Source: Pedobacter endophyticus
GTDB taxonomy: Bacteria; Bacteroidota; Bacteroidia; Sphingobacteriales; Sphingobacteriaceae
Direction: 5' to 3'
Length of the DNA: 64,000 nt
NCBI RefSeq assembly: GCF_015679185.1
Contig: NZ_CP064939.1
Location: forward strand, 1,550,001-1,614,000
This document shows, in pieces, positions 15,847 to 24,505 of the stretch; position 1 is the first letter of the stretch; each line of letters opens with the position of its first letter. Below the pieces are notes generated by a model, which had not been told where the DNA came from, made no database searches, and saw only the letters and a list, made by a program, of their open reading frames with translations. Both the position numbers and the translations under genes were made by a program.

Positions 15847-17304
15847 ATGAAGGAACTGCTATTTATTGCGATTATGATTTGTTGCCACTTAACAACCTTT
15901 GCCGTTGACAAAACAGACACCTTAAAACTGACCTTGCCGCAGGTGGTAGAAATGGCCAAAGCCAATTCTATTGCTGCTAAACAGGCCACAACAGTTAAAG
16001 AAACCAAATATTGGGAATGGCGCACCTTTAAGTCCAATTATCAGCCGCAACTTGAGCTGGAAGGCGTTTTGCCCGGTTATACCAAAACCTATACGCAAGT
16101 GCAACAGCCCAACGGAACTATTCTTTTTCAACCCGTTCATTACGATAACTCGTCGCTAACGCTGAATTTTAGCCAAAGCATTGCGGCAACAGGCGGTACT
16201 ATTTACGGCACCACGCAGTTGCAGCGATTTGCCGATTTCGATAGGAAAAATGTGCTCTACAACGGCATCCCCTACGGCATTGGTTACACGCAACCCATTT
16301 TGCAGTTTAACAGCTTAAAGTGGGATAAAAAGATTGAACCGCTGAAATACAATGAGAGTAAGCAAACTTTTATTGAAACGCAGGAAAAAATATCGATTAC
16401 CGTTACCGAATACTTTTTTGATTTGCTGCTGGCACAGGTTAACCTCGATATTGCCGAACTGAATTATGCCAACACCAAAAGGATTTTATCTATTGCCGAT
16501 ACAAAATTTGACTTGGGCAAGATTTCGAAAAATGAAATTCTTCAGTTGCAGCTCGAGGTGCTCAACTCGCAAAAGGCAGTGGGAACGGCCAACCGCGACG
16601 TAGAAATTGCCACGCTCAACCTGCGCAGTTACACTGGCATTGAGGGCGACGACCGGATTAAGCTCGAAATGCCAGAGGTTGTGGCGCAAATGTCGGTGGC
16701 CACCGAAAAAGTATTGGCCGAGGCTTTTGAAAACCGGTCTGATGCCATTGGCTTTATCCGCAGGTTGGCCGAGGCCCGAAGAGACGTGGCCAAAGCCAAG
16801 GGCGAAAATGGTTTAAAGGCTACTTTAAGGGCAAACCTCGGTTTCTCTAATGCGGCCTTAACTGCTTTTGATGTGTACCGCAACCCGAAAAACCAGCAGT
16901 CGATTGAGCTGCAATTGTCTATTCCGGTGATGGACTGGGGACGATCGAAATCGCGAACGAAAACCGCCCAGGCCAACGAGCAATTTGTCACCTACGCCGT
17001 TGAGCAAGATAAACAGACGTTTAAACAGCAAATTGTAACGCAGGTTACCCTTTTTAATATGATGAAAGAACAAATTAAACTAACCGATGCCGCCGAAAAA
17101 ATTGCAGCAGAAAAGTATAAGATCGCCAGCGAAAGGTATGTTTTGGGCAACCTCAGTATTACCGATCTCAGCATCGCCTTTCAGGAGAACGATGCCGCCA
17201 AAAGAGATTACGTTTCTTCGCTTCGCGATTTTTGGGGCGCCTATTACCAGCTTCGGTATTTATCACTTTACGACTTTGAAAAAAATATGAAGATAATTTA
17301 TTGA
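15847..17304 (+). CDS. TolC-family outer-membrane efflux protein
   Basis: 485 residues with a cleavable signal peptide (MKELLFIAIMICCHLTTFA). The rest has the repeated helical and beta-strand pattern of TolC: two homologous halves rich in long helices (about 160-260 and 380-470) with beta-barrel strands near 90-130 and 290-350. It would be the outer-membrane channel for the adaptor encoded just upstream. After its stop codon comes about 300 bp of dispersed repeat before the ABC genes of the same operon. Confidence 0.9.
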   Translation: MKELLFIAIMICCHLTTFAVDKTDTLKLTLPQVVEMAKANSIAAKQATTVKETKYWEWRTFKSNYQPQLELEGVLPGYTKTYTQVQQPNGTILFQPVHYDNSSLTLNFSQSIAATGGTIYGTTQLQRFADFDRKNVLYNGIPYGIGYTQPILQFNSLKWDKKIEPLKYNESKQTFIETQEKISITVTEYFFDLLLAQVNLDIAELNYANTKRILSIADTKFDLGKISKNEILQLQLEVLNSQKAVGTANRDVEIATLNLRSYTGIEGDDRIKLEMPEVVAQMSVATEKVLAEAFENRSDAIGFIRRLAEARRDVAKAKGENGLKATLRANLGFSNAALTAFDVYRNPKNQQSIELQLSIPVMDWGRSKSRTKTAQANEQFVTYAVEQDKQTFKQQIVTQVTLFNMMKEQIKLTDAAEKIAAEKYKIASERYVLGNLSITDLSIAFQENDAAKRDYVSSLRDFWGAYYQLRYLSLYDFEKNMKIIY

Positions 17305-17319
17305 CAAGTTTCAATGCTG

Positions 17320-17550
17320 TCATTCTGAGCATAGCGAAGAACCCCCAAGCGATGGAACGCAAAGCGCCAATAATGCACTGTCCAAAAGATGGCGAGTGAG
17401 CAAGGTCGGTGAGATGTAGGTTGCGGATGCTTCGTTCCTCAGCATGACAAAACCCATGCTGTCATTGGTAGCTTGACTGGGGATCCTAATGCACGAAAAT
17501 GGGTCAATTGCATTAAGATTCCCGCCTGCGCGGGAATGACGACCTTTCAT
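17320..17550. repeat. composite dispersed intergenic repeat inside the export operon
   Basis: Between the tolC-like gene and the ABC ATPase. Contains TGTCATTCTGAGCATAGCG with an inverted counterpart ending in CTCAGCATGACA near 17437-17448, the segment CCCAAGCGATGGAACGCA, which recurs in variant form at 24425 and 29430, and a hairpin around CCCGCCTGCGCGGG (17521-17534). No ORF there looks like a gene. It probably folds into a large stem in the mRNA and may reduce expression of the downstream genes relative to the adaptor and channel. Confidence 0.75.
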
Positions 17551-17620
17551 AGAAGCAGCTTGATTAAAAAATACGAATTGAACTCATTTATTAACAAATC
17601 TTAATTACTAATTATACATT

Positions 17621-18286
17621 ATGATAAGCTTACAAAAAATTGAAAAGGTATACCGAACCGATACCGTAGAAACGCTGGCGATAAACAGCATAAGCCTCGA
17701 TATTGCAAAAGGAGAGTTTCTTTCTATCATGGGGCCGTCGGGTTGCGGCAAAAGCACTTTGCTTAACATTATGGGCTTGCTGGATGAGCCCTCAAAAGGA
17801 CACATCCGCATCGACAACCAGGATATCAGCCGCTTTTCAGATCAAAAACTGGCCAATTTCAGAAACCAGAAGCTTGGCTTCATCTTTCAGAGTTACCACT
17901 TGATTAACGATTTACAGGTGCTCGATAATGTAGAGCTTCCGCTGTTGTACCGCAATACATCGGCCAAAGAAAGAAAAGCACTGGCTACCGAGGCGCTCGA
18001 AAAAGTGGGCCTGAGCAATCGGTTAAAGCACTTCCCAACACAGCTTTCGGGTGGCCAGCGCCAACGCGTTGCCATTGCAAGGGCAATTGTTGGCAAGCCG
18101 CAGATTATTCTGGCCGATGAACCCACCGGAAATTTGGATAGCGCTATGGGGAACGAGATTATGGAAATCCTCATCAACCTGAATAAAAACGAAGGCACTA
18201 CCATTGTAATGGTAACCCACGATGAAAGCATGGCCAATAAAACACACCGTTTGGTACGTCTTTTTGATGGTTCTCAAGTTCAATAA
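17621..18286 (+). CDS. MacB/LolD-type ABC transporter ATPase
   Basis: 221 residues with Walker A GPSGCGKST (38-46), the Q-loop in FQSYHL, signature LSGGQRQR (about 140), Walker B IILADEPTG and the switch histidine in MVTHD. The length and the LSGGQRQRVAIARA signature place it in the MacB/LolD/FtsE group, which energises mechanotransmission-type transporters and does not move solutes through the membrane. It pairs with the two permeases that follow. Confidence 0.95.
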   Translation: MISLQKIEKVYRTDTVETLAINSISLDIAKGEFLSIMGPSGCGKSTLLNIMGLLDEPSKGHIRIDNQDISRFSDQKLANFRNQKLGFIFQSYHLINDLQVLDNVELPLLYRNTSAKERKALATEALEKVGLSNRLKHFPTQLSGGQRQRVAIARAIVGKPQIILADEPTGNLDSAMGNEIMEILINLNKNEGTTIVMVTHDESMANKTHRLVRLFDGSQVQ

Positions 18287-18296
18287 AAATCGATTT

Positions 18297-19529
18297 ATGC
18301 TAAAGAATTACTTTAAAATCGCCATAGCCGTATTAAAACGACGAAAGTTTTTCACTTTCATCAGCTTATTCGGCATCAGCTTTACGCTAACTATTTTAAT
18401 GGTGGCTACAGCGCTTACTGATAAGATGATCAGCCCCGATTACCCCGACTTCAAAAGAGATCGCTCCTTATATGTGGAGCGAATGGAGTTTAAAAATTCC
18501 AAAGAAGGTTGGATGAATTCCAGTAATGTATCTCGCTACTTTTTACAACATTATGTAGCCAAACTCAACCACCTTCAAATGGTGGCCATTACATCGACCT
18601 CAAAAGCATCAAATGCGTATGTAAACAATAAAAAGCTCGTTATCAATTATCAATACACCAATGCCGATTACTGGAATGTGCTTGAATACAAATTTTTAGA
18701 GGGGAAACCATTTGCTCAAAAACAAATAGACAACGCCGAAATGGTAGCCGTAATTACCAGAGAAACCAAGGAAGCGTATTTCGGCGATGCCCCGTCGGTT
18801 GTGGGTAAGTACATTTCTGCAGATAATATCAACTACAGGGTAATTGGCGTGGTCGAAAACGTATCGGAAACCGTTCGAAATTTTAGCGGCGACATGTATT
18901 TGCCTTACAGTATTGCTAAAGAAGATGGGAACAGTACGAATTTAATGGGGGGGTATAACGCCGTTTTATTAGCTAAAAGTGAAGACGACCTCCCCAAATT
19001 GAGAAATGAGTTTGCCCAGATGGTAAAGCGTTTGCCGATTCCGACCGATTTTGATAAGCTGTATTGCAATGCCGATCCGTTTTTTACCAGCATCACGCGA
19101 AGACTTGGCGGCGACGCTACCAACGAAGCCGTAGGCAAGGTAATTTCGATGGCTGCCGGATTTTTACTGCTGTTTTTACTGTTGCCAACCATCAACCTCG
19201 TCAACATCAACATTACCCGAATTATGGAGCGTTCATCCGAAATCGGCGTTCGCAAAGCCTTCGGCGCCTCATCAAAAACCCTTGTTTACCAGTTTATAGT
19301 AGAAAACATGATCCTTACTTTTTTAGGCGGTTTCATAGGAATCGTACTTTCCCTGCTGGTCATTTTTCTGATTAACGAAACCAATTTTGTTTCAAACATG
19401 CGCTTATCAATCAACTTAACCGTTTTGTGTTACAGTTTGCTCGCCTGCGTATTTTTTGGGCTTCTATCGGGTGTTTACCCAGCCTGGAGAATGTCGAAAC
19501 TAAATGTGGTTAAAGCCCTTAAAGCCTAA
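18297..19529 (+). CDS. MacB-type ABC transporter permease
   Basis: 410 residues. A first helix (about 20-42) is followed by a large periplasmic MacB-type domain (about 45-275) and three C-terminal helices of the FtsX fold. The conserved ERSSEIGVRKAFGAS motif between helices is typical of MacB/FtsX permeases. I use ATG at 18297 because it gives the usual MLKNYFKIA start 10 nt after the ATPase stop codon; the longer frame from 18222 overlaps the ATPase gene. With its neighbour it would form the heteromeric inner-membrane part of the exporter. Confidence 0.92.
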   Translation: MLKNYFKIAIAVLKRRKFFTFISLFGISFTLTILMVATALTDKMISPDYPDFKRDRSLYVERMEFKNSKEGWMNSSNVSRYFLQHYVAKLNHLQMVAITSTSKASNAYVNNKKLVINYQYTNADYWNVLEYKFLEGKPFAQKQIDNAEMVAVITRETKEAYFGDAPSVVGKYISADNINYRVIGVVENVSETVRNFSGDMYLPYSIAKEDGNSTNLMGGYNAVLLAKSEDDLPKLRNEFAQMVKRLPIPTDFDKLYCNADPFFTSITRRLGGDATNEAVGKVISMAAGFLLLFLLLPTINLVNINITRIMERSSEIGVRKAFGASSKTLVYQFIVENMILTFLGGFIGIVLSLLVIFLINETNFVSNMRLSINLTVLCYSLLACVFFGLLSGVYPAWRMSKLNVVKALKA

Positions 19530-19540
19530 TAAATACAATT

Positions 19541-20722
19541 ATGTTTAAACACTTATTTAAATTGATATGGAATAAAAGGAAACAGAATTTCCTTTTCCTT
19601 TCCGAGATTCTGATCTCTTTCCTGGTTATATTTGCGGTTTTCTCGTACCTCACCTATTATTATCAGAATTACCGGAAACCCCTGGGTTTCGAATACGAAA
19701 AAGTGTGGTCGATAACCTATGGAAATCGCCAGCTACCGAAAGATCTTGATTCACTGAACACTTTTTACGATAACCTTACCAAATCGTTAAAAGCCATGCC
19801 GCAAATAGAACAGGTAACCTACTCGGGCAGCAATTATCCTTATTCAGATAGTTTTATGAGCACGGGCCTAACTCATAAAGGAAAAAAGTTTAATAATGTA
19901 AGCGATTTTAGGGTGAGCGATGATTACCAAAAAGTATGGAATATATCGCTATTAGAGGGCCGGTGGTTTACACCCGAAGATGCCGTGAGTAAAGACAGAG
20001 GCGTGATTATAAACGAAACCCTCAAAACCGAAATGTTTGGTACCCAAAACGCTGCCGGGAAGTTTATAAGCGACTATAACGGCGCCAACAAGCTTAAAGT
20101 GCTGGGTGTGATAGCAGACGTAAAAATGAATGGCGATTTTGTTCCCGGTAATAACGCGATGTTTAGCCGCTTAGATACCGGATATTTGCGGTGGACGAAC
20201 ACGGCCTTGCTTAAAGTACGCGAAACCGCCGATGCCACCTTCGAAAGCAAGCTTTACAAATTGATGGCAACGGCAACAAACAGTTCGGTTGAAATACAAC
20301 ATGTTGATGAAATGCGTGATGCGAGGAACAAGCAGACCATTATCCCGATGACGATTTTTATCATCATTGCTAGCTTTTTAATTATCAATGTGGCCCTGGG
20401 CCTCTTCGGCGTATTGTGGTACAACATTAATAAACGCAAGGGCGAAATTGGCTTAAGGCGGGCTATTGGGGCCAGTGGCAATGCTGTTTCGTACCAGTTG
20501 GTGATGGAATCGATAATTTTAGCCACCATGTCGTTAATTGTGGGTTGCTTTTTCGCTATTCAGTTTCCATTACTCAACATTTACAATGTTCCCGCAAGCG
20601 TTTATGTCATATCCATACTAATTTCCATTGTGTTTATCTACGCCCTGGTTTTCGCCTGCTCGTTATACCCCGGCAAACAAGCCGCGGGTATTCATCCCGC
20701 AATTGCTTTGCACGAAGAATAA
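19541..20722 (+). CDS. MacB-type ABC transporter permease, second subunit
   Basis: 393 residues with the same fold as the preceding permease: a membrane helix (about 18-40), a periplasmic domain and three C-terminal helices, with KGEIGLRRAIGASG as the FtsX/MacB motif. It starts 11 nt after its partner. Two different permeases imply a heterodimer. The usual assignment is antimicrobial peptide, lipoprotein or macrolide export; none can be chosen from the sequence. Confidence 0.92.
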   Translation: MFKHLFKLIWNKRKQNFLFLSEILISFLVIFAVFSYLTYYYQNYRKPLGFEYEKVWSITYGNRQLPKDLDSLNTFYDNLTKSLKAMPQIEQVTYSGSNYPYSDSFMSTGLTHKGKKFNNVSDFRVSDDYQKVWNISLLEGRWFTPEDAVSKDRGVIINETLKTEMFGTQNAAGKFISDYNGANKLKVLGVIADVKMNGDFVPGNNAMFSRLDTGYLRWTNTALLKVRETADATFESKLYKLMATATNSSVEIQHVDEMRDARNKQTIIPMTIFIIIASFLIINVALGLFGVLWYNINKRKGEIGLRRAIGASGNAVSYQLVMESIILATMSLIVGCFFAIQFPLLNIYNVPASVYVISILISIVFIYALVFACSLYPGKQAAGIHPAIALHEE

Positions 20723-20731
20723 TACTTATCT

Positions 20732-20739
20732 TAACTTTG
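20732..20739 (+). promoter_or_regulatory. -7 promoter element abutting the sigma-54 activator start codon
   Basis: TAACTTTG matches TAnnTTTG and ends 3 nt before ATG at 20743, inside the 20-nt gap after the permease gene. If used, transcription would begin at or near the start codon, giving a leaderless mRNA and letting the regulator be made independently of the operon it controls. Confidence 0.4.
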
Positions 20740-20742
20740 TAT

Positions 20743-22116
20743 ATGATATTAATCGTTGATGATGATATAGCGGTAAGAACATCGCTCTCCCTCCTCTTAA
20801 AAGATGGTGGAAACGCGGTGGTTACGGCCGATGGTCCCGTTCAGGCTTTTGAGGTTGTAAAAACCCAAAAGCCTGAACTGGTTATTTTGGATTTAAATTT
20901 CTCGGTTGATACATCAGGCACCGAAGGCATGAGCCTGCTCAAAAAAATCAGGTTGTTTGATGCCAATGTTCCCATTATTTTAATTACCGGATGGGCCAGT
21001 ATCGAACTTGCCGTACAGGGGATGAAACTCGGCGCCAACGATTTTATAAACAAGCCCTGGAACAACGATTACGTACTTCAATCCGTAGAAACGCTGCTCC
21101 AGTTAAACGGAAAGCGGCCGCTGTCGCGAGGAAGAAAAGAACTCGATAAAAAATATAATTTCAGGCAGATTATTGGCGAAGATGCCAGTTTGTTAAGCAT
21201 TTTGGAAACCATAGGTCGTGTGGCCTCTACAAACGCCTCCGTTTTAATTACCGGCGAAAGCGGAACCGGAAAAGAGCTTATTGCCGAAGCCATTCACGAA
21301 AACAGCAACCGGTCTGCCAAGCCTTTTGTAAAGGTTAACCTTGGCGGAATTTCCACTTCGTTGTTCGAAAGTGAAATGTTTGGCCACGTTCGCGGTGCTT
21401 TTACCGATGCCCGCTTTGATAGAACCGGCCGATTTGAAATGGCTAATAAAGGTACCATCTTTTTAGATGAAATTGGCGATCTGGAAGCTTCCAGCCAGGT
21501 AAAATTGTTACGGGTTTTGCAAGATCGAACTTACGAAGTGCTGGGCAGCAGCCGAACCAAAACCGTTGATACCCGCGTAGTTTGCGCCACCAACAAAAAC
21601 CTTGCTGAAATGGTGGCATCGGGCCTTTTTAGAGAAGACCTGCTTTATCGGATCAACCTGATTACCATTCATTTGCCTGCACTTCGAGAACGTGCTTCTG
21701 ACATCCCTTTGCTGGTCGATTTTTTTATCAAAAATATGAAAGAAATTTACGGCAGGCCCCACCTTTTTGTGGCCCCATCGGCAATGCGTTGGCTGCAACA
21801 GCTGCCCTTGCCCGGAAACATCCGTCAGTTGAAAAACCTGGTAGAACGAACCGTACTCATTAGCAGTACAAATGAATTGCAGATTGACGATTTTCAGTCG
21901 CAGTTAAATATGTCGCCGTTAAAGAGCAACAAAGTCAACCTGCCCGGCGTTGGCACCATCACTTTAGACCAAATGGAGGCCGAGATGGTTAAACAAGCCA
22001 TGAATTTTCATAAAAACAGAATTACAAAAGCCGCTGCATCGTTGGGCATTACCCGAAATGCGCTTTACCGTCGCCTCGAAAAACATCAAATCCCTTTTAA
22101 TGAAACTGAAGACTAA
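20743..22116 (+). CDS. NtrC-family sigma-54-dependent response regulator
   Basis: 457 residues. Receiver domain (1 to about 118) with acidic pocket D6-D8 and phospho-acceptor D50; AAA+ domain with Walker A GESGTGKE (171-178), the sigma-54-contacting GAFTDA loop (218-223), Walker B TIFLDE and an arginine finger region; Fis-type helix-turn-helix at the C-terminus (KAAASLGITRNALYRRL). All parts for sigma-54 activation are intact. ATG at 20743 is chosen over the upstream frame from 20545 because that extension lies inside the permease gene. The target is most likely the -24/-12 promoter at 14554 in its own operon. Confidence 0.95.
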   Translation: MILIVDDDIAVRTSLSLLLKDGGNAVVTADGPVQAFEVVKTQKPELVILDLNFSVDTSGTEGMSLLKKIRLFDANVPIILITGWASIELAVQGMKLGANDFINKPWNNDYVLQSVETLLQLNGKRPLSRGRKELDKKYNFRQIIGEDASLLSILETIGRVASTNASVLITGESGTGKELIAEAIHENSNRSAKPFVKVNLGGISTSLFESEMFGHVRGAFTDARFDRTGRFEMANKGTIFLDEIGDLEASSQVKLLRVLQDRTYEVLGSSRTKTVDTRVVCATNKNLAEMVASGLFREDLLYRINLITIHLPALRERASDIPLLVDFFIKNMKEIYGRPHLFVAPSAMRWLQQLPLPGNIRQLKNLVERTVLISSTNELQIDDFQSQLNMSPLKSNKVNLPGVGTITLDQMEAEMVKQAMNFHKNRITKAAASLGITRNALYRRLEKHQIPFNETED

Positions 22117-23359
22117 GTATATTCTTTTTATCGTTATTCTTCATCTCATTTGTCTGGTGATGAGCTATTACATCTTCGAAAAAAATAAAGTCATCTTTAT
22201 GATCGCCGAGGTGTTCATCATTATTTCTGTGGTCATTTCAATAAGCCTGTATCGGCAGCTCATTAGCCCACTCACCTATTTAAAACAAGGCATTGCGGCC
22301 ATTAAAGACAGAGATTTTAACGTTAAATTTTTATCAACCGGTAAAAAAGAGGTCGATGAACTGGTTGATGTTTATAACCGGATGATTGATGAATTGAGAA
22401 CAGAGCGAACCAAGCAGGAGGAGCAGCATTTTTTCCTCGAGAAGCTTGTTCAAACTTCCCCTACGGGCATTATCATCCTCGATTACGACGGACAGGTAAA
22501 GCAGATAAACCCCAAGGCGACCGAAATTTTAAACACAAACCCGAACTTACTCGACACCCAGATTAAAGATATCAAAACAGGCACTTCAAAAATGCTCCGC
22601 GTTGATGGTTTGCACACCTATAAAATTCAAAAGTCGCGGTTTATCGACCGAGGTTTCGAGCGGGTGTTCATCATGCTTGAAGAAGTAACTGCCGAAATTT
22701 TTGCGGCAGAAAAAAACGTTTACGGCAAGGTAATCAGAATGATGGCCCACGAAGTAAACAACACCATCGGGCCGGTTAACTCCATTATAAACACGGCGTT
22801 GGCGCAAAAAAATGTATGGTTAACAGATGATGACCAAATTGAGAACGCCATGAAAATTGCAGTCGAGCGAAACCAGAACCTCAACATTTTTATGCGAAAT
22901 TTTGCCAACCTCGTTAAGCTTCCCGATGTAAACATCAAAAAGATCGATTTGGCAAGTTTGATCAGGTCGGTAGCGAAGTTGATGCACTTTGCAGCCCTCG
23001 AAAAACAGGTTACGTTCAAACTCGATTTACCCAGCGAACCTTATTTTATTGCGGCCGACATGGAGCAAATGGAGCAGGCATTAATCAACGTTATAAAAAA
23101 CGCTATAGAAGCCATTGACGGTGATGGAAAAATCATCTTAAGTATTGATACCACCAACCGGGCGTTATTAATAATTGATAACGGCAAGGGAATTTCGAAT
23201 GAGCATGCCGCCGAATTGTTTAGTCCTTTTTTCAGCACCAAAAAAGATGGTCAGGGCATCGGCCTCACACTGGTTCGCGAAATCCTTTTAAACCACGGTT
23301 TTGAGTTTTCGCTTAAAACGTGGCCACCCGGCGTTACCACGTTTCAAATAAAGCTTTAG
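22100..23359 (+). CDS. NtrB-like membrane sensor histidine kinase
   Basis: 419 residues. Two N-terminal membrane helices (about 7-25 and 31-52) separated by only a few residues, so there is almost no periplasmic sensor domain. A HAMP-like segment (about 55-105), a PAS domain (about 115-200), a divergent H-box with H217 in AHEVNNTIGP, and an HATPase domain (DNGKGIS, GQGIGLTLV) follow. The short sensor region suggests it detects something in the membrane or cytoplasm, as kinases guarding envelope exporters do. The start overlaps the response-regulator gene by 17 bp. Confidence 0.9.
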   Translation: MKLKTKYILFIVILHLICLVMSYYIFEKNKVIFMIAEVFIIISVVISISLYRQLISPLTYLKQGIAAIKDRDFNVKFLSTGKKEVDELVDVYNRMIDELRTERTKQEEQHFFLEKLVQTSPTGIIILDYDGQVKQINPKATEILNTNPNLLDTQIKDIKTGTSKMLRVDGLHTYKIQKSRFIDRGFERVFIMLEEVTAEIFAAEKNVYGKVIRMMAHEVNNTIGPVNSIINTALAQKNVWLTDDDQIENAMKIAVERNQNLNIFMRNFANLVKLPDVNIKKIDLASLIRSVAKLMHFAALEKQVTFKLDLPSEPYFIAADMEQMEQALINVIKNAIEAIDGDGKIILSIDTTNRALLIIDNGKGISNEHAAELFSPFFSTKKDGQGIGLTLVREILLNHGFEFSLKTWPPGVTTFQIKL

Positions 23360-23420
23360 TAATCGAATTTTATTACAATTGCCACCTGAGCCGAGTCGGA
23401 TGATAGGTTTTTCACCGAGC

Positions 23421-23447
23421 CGTCATTGCCCCTTTGGGGCAATGACG
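23421..23447. terminator. 12-bp perfect hairpin after the export operon
   Basis: CGTCATTGCCCC (23421-23432) and GGGGCAATGACG (23436-23447) form a perfect 12-bp stem with a TTT loop, 62 nt after the kinase stop codon. There is no T-run after it, so termination would be imperfect. The sequence also belongs to the GTCATT-type dispersed repeats seen elsewhere in the window. Apart from this hairpin I see nothing gene-like in 23360-23693. Confidence 0.55.
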
Positions 23448-23693
23448 ACCGCCTAAAAAGCGTAATGCCATTCCAAAAGTTTTTTTAACCGCTTTTTCAT
23501 CATTTTCAAGCTTTACTTTACCAATTTCCATGTTACTGTAACAGAGCGGTTTTAGCTTCAAAAATCCACCAGCATCAAACTACATTTCTGTTTTCAAAAA
23601 CCACACCGCCAGCAAACTTGCAAAAACCATCAATACCAAATGTTGTTGTATGGAAGGGCACAATTTTGAACGCCCGGTTAAAAAACAGAAACT

Positions 23694-24185
23694 ATGGAAC
23701 AGCAAAATATCGTTTACAGTAACTTAGAAGAACTATCCAAAACAGATTACAAACTAACCAGCGGAGAGGCCGATATTACCGGATGGCCGGTTAAAAATGA
23801 GCACGGCGACGTGGTAGGAAAAGTGCGTGATCTGTTGTTCGAACCCGATCACAATGCAGTGCGTTACATCATTGTCGATTTGGCTGATATGGGCCCCGAA
23901 CTGGAAGAAAAAGCCGTGTTGATTCCCATTGGTATTGCAAACCTTGGCGACGATAAAAAAGAAGTTATCGTGCCCGATTTTCATTACGATCAGTATAAAG
24001 CAATGCCCCGATACATCATTGGCGAAGTTACCCACGAAATGGAGAACAACATCAGATGGGTAATCGGAAGCCCCGCTGCTTTAAGAATGGAAGAGGAAAT
24101 TGTGGAAATTGACAGGGCAAACTTCTATCGCCACACCCATTTCGACCGCGGAAATTTTACCGGCCGTGCAAGCGAGGAGCTTTAA
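23694..24185 (+). CDS. PRC-barrel domain protein
   Basis: 163 residues. A PRC-barrel domain covers about residues 22-95 (ITGWPVKNEHGDVVGKVRDL, then RYIIVDL), followed by a second, shorter segment. PRC-barrel proteins of this size are often stress-associated in Bacteroidota; the biochemical role is usually unknown. There is no signal peptide, so it is cytoplasmic. It stands alone between two repeat-filled gaps. Confidence 0.85.
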   Translation: MEQQNIVYSNLEELSKTDYKLTSGEADITGWPVKNEHGDVVGKVRDLLFEPDHNAVRYIIVDLADMGPELEEKAVLIPIGIANLGDDKKEVIVPDFHYDQYKAMPRYIIGEVTHEMENNIRWVIGSPAALRMEEEIVEIDRANFYRHTHFDRGNFTGRASEEL

Positions 24186-24194
24186 TTGGTCTAA

Positions 24195-24440
24195 AGTGGT
24201 CATTGCGAGTGGCCGCGATGTCATTTAGTTAGGCCCGACGGCTGTCATCCGATAGCTATCGGATTTGAGCGGAGTCGAAGACCTTTTTTTGAAGGATAAA
24301 TCTATTAACACCTGCCCTTCGACTGAGCCTGTATTGAGCGTAGCCGAAATGCTCAGGGTGACAATGTTTCTCAGTTCTATCCTTAACTAAACGACATTAA
24401 GCGCCCGCCTGACCGGAGGGGCAGGAAGGATCCCCCACCG
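24195..24440. repeat. dispersed intergenic repeat block
   Basis: No gene is supported here. The block holds the hairpin ATCCGATAGCTATCGGAT (24248-24265), a CCTTCGACTGAGCCTG...GCTCAGGGTGACAATG segment that recurs near 35950-36000, the motif CCTTAACTAAACGACATT (24381-24398), which recurs at 31830 and 36013 and in reverse at 24221 and 35898, and AAGGATCCCCC followed by CGATGAACGCAGAAC, which recurs near 29427. These appear to be pieces of one mosaic repeat family. Confidence 0.75.
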
Positions 24441-24505
24441 ATGAACGCAGAACACCAAAAACCACTGCAAGTTCAATAACTACCGACTTCAACAGCGAGA
24501 CGTTC

